Positions 60,501 to 64,000 of a stretch of 64,000 nucleotides of DNA are shown one piece after another; within the stretch, counting starts at the first letter, position 1; each line of letters opens with the position of its first letter. Source of the DNA: Dethiosulfatibacter sp. GTDB lineage: Bacteria; Bacillota_A; Clostridia; Tissierellales; Dethiosulfatibacteraceae. The position numbers and the translations under genes are program-made. The stretch spans positions 3,040 to 67,039 of the forward strand of contig JAHRFV010000153.1 of NCBI GenBank assembly GCA_019084435.1. Reading direction: 5' to 3'. Below the pieces are notes generated by a model. It ran no database searches. It was given only the letters and a program-made list of their open reading frames with translations, and was not told the origin of the DNA.

Positions 60501-61430
60501 TCACCTGCCTTTCAAGGGTGCAAGCGTGCTAGGGTTATAAGCATTGCCCCCTTGCACGCTTGATTTTATAACTGCCATTTCTACAACATAATCACTGGCT
60601 TTCGCACCATCATCAAGAACTTCTTTAATCAGCTTTTCTGCTCGTTTTAGAACACTTTCCGTTGAACTACCACCAAGTAATTCTTCTAACTCAATGTTAT
60701 ATTCTCCTATCCACGCAAAGCCATTTTGTTCATCCAGCTTAAAGGCAACTTTCTTACCTTCAGGCGCTAAGCTTGATTTGATCTGAGCCATAACTCGAAT
60801 AGATGGGTCTGCTCTTACACGCCCCACTATGAGAACACTTCTAGCAGCAGCTGTAATATCAATAGAACCTAATCCACGGTAAAGTCCTTTTGTACCACCC
60901 GCCTTATTCATATGACCAATAATGACGATGGCACAGCCTGTCCTCTCTGCAACACTTGAAAGATTTTTGAAAATAGGTCTGATTTCATTTGCCCTATGCA
61001 TATCTACACCAGAACCTAAATAAGCCTGTAAGGGATCAATGATGAGCAGCTGGGCGTTCGTCTCAATAATGGCTTCTTCAATCCTCTTATCGGATAGCGT
61101 CAGCTCCTTATGACTTTCATCAATAACAATTACTTTGGTGCAATCTGCACCTGCTGCTAATAATCTTGGTTTAATCGTGTCACTTAAGCCATCTTCTGCT
61201 GTTTGATAAATAACATTGCTACATTCTAACGCCTCCTCACTTAAAGGCAATATAGCACCAGTCGTCATTGCTGATGCGATTGCCAAAATCATAGTCGTCT
61301 TGCCCTCTCCAGGATCACCTTGAATAATGGTGATTTTTCCAATGGGAATATAGGGCTTCCATAACCATTTCACTTCTGTTACCTCAACATCGTTCATGTT
61401 GATTAGTTTTAGTTCATTTTCATGTTCCAT
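60501..61430 (-). CDS. RepA/AAA_25-type ATPase of a mobilizable element, possibly C-terminally altered
   Basis: A 309-aa RecA-fold ATPase: IGKITIIQGDPGEGKTTMIL (Walker A), IIETNAQLLIIDPLQAYLGS (Walker B), GCAIVIIGHMNKAGGTKGLY and RGLGSIDITAAARSVLIVGR. It resembles RepA-like hexameric helicases of plasmids and integrative elements, acting at an origin. The last ~20 residues (SSVQGGNAYNPSTLAPLKGR) are not helicase-like; family members usually end with a DNA-binding HTH, so the 3' end may have been replaced. RBS AAAGGAGGTAAACA. Confidence 0.82.
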   Translation of the reverse strand: MEHENELKLINMNDVEVTEVKWLWKPYIPIGKITIIQGDPGEGKTTMILAIASAMTTGAILPLSEEALECSNVIYQTAEDGLSDTIKPRLLAAGADCTKVIVIDESHKELTLSDKRIEEAIIETNAQLLIIDPLQAYLGSGVDMHRANEIRPIFKNLSSVAERTGCAIVIIGHMNKAGGTKGLYRGLGSIDITAAARSVLIVGRVRADPSIRVMAQIKSSLAPEGKKVAFKLDEQNGFAWIGEYNIELEELLGGSSTESVLKRAEKLIKEVLDDGAKASDYVVEMAVIKSSVQGGNAYNPSTLAPLKGR

Positions 61431-61446
61431 TGTTTACCTCCTTTTT

Positions 61447-61602
61447 GCCCCTCACTTATTAGCCGAAAAAACACGAGGGGTGGGCGAAATTTTTTCAAGA
61501 TTATTTTTCCCCTCACTATTAAGCCGAAAAATTATAGGGGGTGTACCAAAAAAATATAAAAAAAAATCCCCCTATCTATAAGCCGAAAATAGATAGGGGG
61601 GT
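61447..61602. repeat. Three ~60-base-spaced hairpins sharing an AGCCGAAAA loop
   Basis: AGCCGAAAA begins at 61461, 61522 and 61581 (spacing 61 and 59). Each copy sits in the loop of an inverted repeat: CCCCTC...GAGGGG (61448-61480), CCCCT...AGGGG (61509-61540) and the near-perfect CCCCCTATCTAT...ATAGATAGGGGG (61568-61600). Stem sequences differ while the loops stay the same. They fill the gap between the RepA-like gene and the SLH gene and could be origin repeats or structured RNA of the RepA leader. Confidence 0.6.
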
Positions 61603-61675
61603 GCCGAAAATATTTTATTCTACGTTAGAATAATATTTGTCAATTACTTTGTAACAACTAAAATACGTTTAAATT

Positions 61676-64000
61676 TCATTTATTGTATATTCTATATAAA
61701 AATACAGCCGCCTCAGCACGTGTGGAGTAATCAATTGGTTTTAGCTTATTCCCAGAACCAGAAATTAAGCCTTCTTTAACCATGGTTGCTAGACTTTCTA
61801 TAGCATAACTTGATATCTCTTCTTTATCAATGAATCTATCGAGCACTGTGGTATCCTTTATGATTTTTAAGTCTTGGAACTTCTCTAGAGCCCTTGCTGT
61901 CATCACTATCATATCTTGTCTAGAGATATTTCCCTTAGGATTAAAATGGTTATTTCCGATGCCTGCTGAAATACCGAGTTCTTTAGCAATGCCCAAAGCT
62001 TCATAATAGTAATCCCTCGGGGTAACATCATCAAAGTTACTGTCAAAATCTGCTGTAAGACCTAGTGTATTGATCAATAGCACCAGATAGTCTGCTCTGG
62101 TAATATTTTCTGAAGGAGAGAAGGTTGTGGTAGATGTTCCGTTAATGATGCCTTTAGAAGCCATGACCTCTATCGGTTTTCTTGCCCACTCCACACCGTT
62201 CAAGTCACTGAAGGTTTTTTTTGCATAAGCTACTGCATAGTAACTGAAATGAGTCGTATCAAAAGTCACAGTACCCGTAGTAGAATTATATCTTCCACTA
62301 GGCACGGAAATAACCTTCCCTTGGCCGTCGATATACCATATGACAATGTGTTCAGGATCAAGTAACTCAGCATCTGTAGGTTTATATGGTATGGATACCG
62401 TTACTGGAGCCTCAGGGTTATTCCACCTTGCTTGTTTCCCGTCTAGGCTCAATGTAAGCTGCACTAAAGGCCTGTCACCAATTGCTTCTCTTTCTTCCTC
62501 AGAGAGATTAGCTTTATTTCCCTGTCCTATGGTAATACTAGGCTTCTTTCCCTCTATACCTGGAATGTTTGAAAACATATTGTCAGTCATAGTAATACTT
62601 CCTAGTTCAGTAGAGAAAGTTAGTGCGCTTTGCCCTTGAGGAGTAGATTCGTTAACAGTTGGAAATCTCAATGTGTAGTCAGTCACGTTAGGTATAGAAG
62701 GCATAGTAACTACGTTTATCCCTTCCTTGCCAAATATGTTGCTCGCTATACTTCCTAGATCTACCTCTGCGTTACCTGTATTTGGATCGACATTTACGGA
62801 CAACTTCTTGCTCGGTGTCTCTATGCTTGAAACATCTACTTGATAAGCTGGTGTAGGGGTGTCAGAGCTGGTTCGGCCATTGTTACCGCTACTTCCGCTA
62901 TTATTGCTACTACTTCCACTGCCCGTGCTACCTTTTACTACTTTTATAGCACAGGTTGGTGCAGATATATCATCATCATTATCTACTCCACTTGGAAGTG
63001 TACCCCATGTTGCTGTAAAGGTATAGTTGCCTGCTGTTATTGCGTCGTAATTATCTGTATCTGTCCAGCTTACTGGTACACTTGCTGTGCTACCATCTTC
63101 TAAAGTCACTGTTATATCTGTTGGCAATGCTGATACTACCTCATTTGCTGTTTGGTACTGTACATTGTTATTAGCTATATCTCCTGTTTGAGTTAAGGTT
63201 ACAGGGCTATAACTTGTCATACTCTTTGTATTAGGAATTACTGGTGCCATATCAGTTGTTATATCTAGAGAATTACTTTCATTTGACTGATTATGGGTAG
63301 CCGTTTCCTTTACTCTTTGGTAAAAGGTATACTGTGTTGCTTCATTTAGTCCTGCGAATATATTGCTATCCTGCCATATTCCACTAGATTCTCTATACTC
63401 ATATCCATTAATATATGTTAGCGTGATACTGTTGTGGGTTTTACTTTCCTCTGCTGGATCAACTATTAATCCTGTGTAGTCTGCCTTATCAGGAGTAACT
63501 TGACTACTTACAAGAGTGCCACTTTTCACTGAAGACGTTACTTCTACTGTTAGACTCTCTCCTATATCAGCCTCTACTATTGTATAGCTAGCTGAGTTAG
63601 ATCCAATATTCATACTTCCACGTTTCCACTGATAATTTAGGTCACCTGAATTGTTTGTTATACCACTTGTATTCGCAGTCAGTGTCTCTCCATACTGGGG
63701 AGTTCCGTCATGATTTATAGATACTACTCCATATAGTTCAAAGGTTTCTATAAGCCATCCTTCCCATTTGTTATCATCAGATGGAGGTGTGGCTGAGTCA
63801 TAGGTTGCCTTTGCTACAGCTGGTACATACACTGCCCTTGTGGGTGATTGTTGAAGAGTTCCCCAGCCACCAACTGTTGGTGGAACTTCGCCTAAAATCA
63901 ATGAATCTATATTATTAGTACCGTTAAAGGTAGAAGTACCAAAACTTGTTACCTTTGGTAGATGAACACTCTCTAGTATATTGCAATTACTAAAGGCATA
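61676..64000 (-). CDS. Surface protein with LRR, Ig-like and SLH repeats, 3' part (5' end outside window)
   Basis: The minus-strand frame is open to the right edge; the first visible residues (YAFSNCNILESVHLPKVTSF) are a BspA-like leucine-rich repeat. Ig-like segments follow (YGETLTANTSGITNNSGDLN; TPDKADYTGLIVDPAEESKT; DGSTASVPVSWTDTDNYDAI), then a Ser/Gly/Asn-rich linker (GSGSSSNNSGSSGNNGR). The C-terminus has three SLH repeats (GVEWARKPIEVMASKGIING; YYEALGIAKELGISAGIGNN; YAIESLATMVKEGLISGSGN) that bind pyruvylated cell-wall polymer. It is a large S-layer-associated adhesin or wall protein. The TTG at 63901 is not the real start. Confidence 0.9.
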   Translation of the reverse strand, partial: YAFSNCNILESVHLPKVTSFGTSTFNGTNNIDSLILGEVPPTVGGWGTLQQSPTRAVYVPAVAKATYDSATPPSDDNKWEGWLIETFELYGVVSINHDGTPQYGETLTANTSGITNNSGDLNYQWKRGSMNIGSNSASYTIVEADIGESLTVEVTSSVKSGTLVSSQVTPDKADYTGLIVDPAEESKTHNSITLTYINGYEYRESSGIWQDSNIFAGLNEATQYTFYQRVKETATHNQSNESNSLDITTDMAPVIPNTKSMTSYSPVTLTQTGDIANNNVQYQTANEVVSALPTDITVTLEDGSTASVPVSWTDTDNYDAITAGNYTFTATWGTLPSGVDNDDDISAPTCAIKVVKGSTGSGSSSNNSGSSGNNGRTSSDTPTPAYQVDVSSIETPSKKLSVNVDPNTGNAEVDLGSIASNIFGKEGINVVTMPSIPNVTDYTLRFPTVNESTPQGQSALTFSTELGSITMTDNMFSNIPGIEGKKPSITIGQGNKANLSEEEREAIGDRPLVQLTLSLDGKQARWNNPEAPVTVSIPYKPTDAELLDPEHIVIWYIDGQGKVISVPSGRYNSTTGTVTFDTTHFSYYAVAYAKKTFSDLNGVEWARKPIEVMASKGIINGTSTTTFSPSENITRADYLVLLINTLGLTADFDSNFDDVTPRDYYYEALGIAKELGISAGIGNNHFNPKGNISRQDMIVMTARALEKFQDLKIIKDTTVLDRFIDKEEISSYAIESLATMVKEGLISGSGNKLKPIDYSTRAEAAVFLYRIYNK

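Noticed and set aside
61447..61602. CRISPR array interpretation of the 60-base-spaced repeats
   Set aside because: Only three units, the conserved part is a 9-base loop, the flanking stems are self-complementary, and there are no cas genes.
63840..63901. TTG at 63901 as start of the SLH protein
   Set aside because: The frame stays open to the window edge with leucine-rich-repeat sequence upstream, so the gene begins outside the window.

Overview
The window looks like a chromosomal accessory region of a low-to-moderate G+C Firmicute, most likely a clostridium. Evidence: AGGAGG-type ribosome sites, serine recombinases instead of tyrosine integrases, a PadR/DUF2812 pair, a cell-surface protein with SLH repeats, and a HK97-type siphophage of clostridial style. 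No tRNA, rRNA or CRISPR was seen. Nearly everything belongs to, or has been broken by, a mobile element.

Left flank (1-8.0 kb, all minus strand): the 5' part of a DUF6933 gene; a serine recombinase whose C-terminus has been replaced by unrelated sequence; an operon of an XRE regulator, a small membrane protein, an ABC ATPase, an ABC permease and an M23 peptidase; a leftover recombinase tail; and a PadR regulator followed by a frameshifted DUF2812 gene. The XRE and PadR genes each have a recognisable promoter with inverted repeats.

Prophage (about 8.0-37.67 kb): two overlapping large serine recombinases, amidase, holin, tail fibre candidate, tail tip protein, tape measure, tail chaperone pair with a canonical -1 slippery site (A AAA AAC), major tail protein, head-tail connectors, head fibre protein, capsid, ClpP-type protease, portal, and both terminase subunits. 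These are followed by an accessory block (GGCT-like protein, amidoligase, 'virulence protein', HNH/AP2 protein, ParB-methyltransferase fusion), a candidate cos region, HNH endonuclease, two sigma-like regulators, a VapE-type primase/helicase, and a cI/cro-like switch with a readable operator and promoter layout. One gene (23673-24065) runs against the rest with its own promoter and looks like a moron.

Defence operon broken by an island (37.68-56.4 kb): a promoter precedes a small HTH protein, hsdM, hsdS, hsdR, a DUF45 metallopeptidase, a YdbC-like protein and a GmrSD-like gene (DUF262-DUF1524-DUF5655). That last gene is split: its 5' part is at 46.87-48.49 kb and its 3' part at 37.68-38.19 kb, both on the minus strand. 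About 8.7 kb lies between them: a fumarate-reductase fragment, a peptide-use cluster (CocE-like hydrolase, DUF819 transporter, dipeptide epimerase, XRE-cupin regulator), and an IS21-like element that carries an IS110 element and has lost its 3' half.

Right end (56.4-64 kb): remnants of an integrative mobilizable element (serine recombinase, RhuM protein, SHOCT-like peptide, MobC-like protein, coiled-coil/HTH protein, RepA-like ATPase) with no relaxase; three hairpins in front of mobC that could be oriT; three evenly spaced hairpins with a common loop in front of the RepA-like gene; and the 3' part of a large LRR/Ig/SLH surface protein running off the window.
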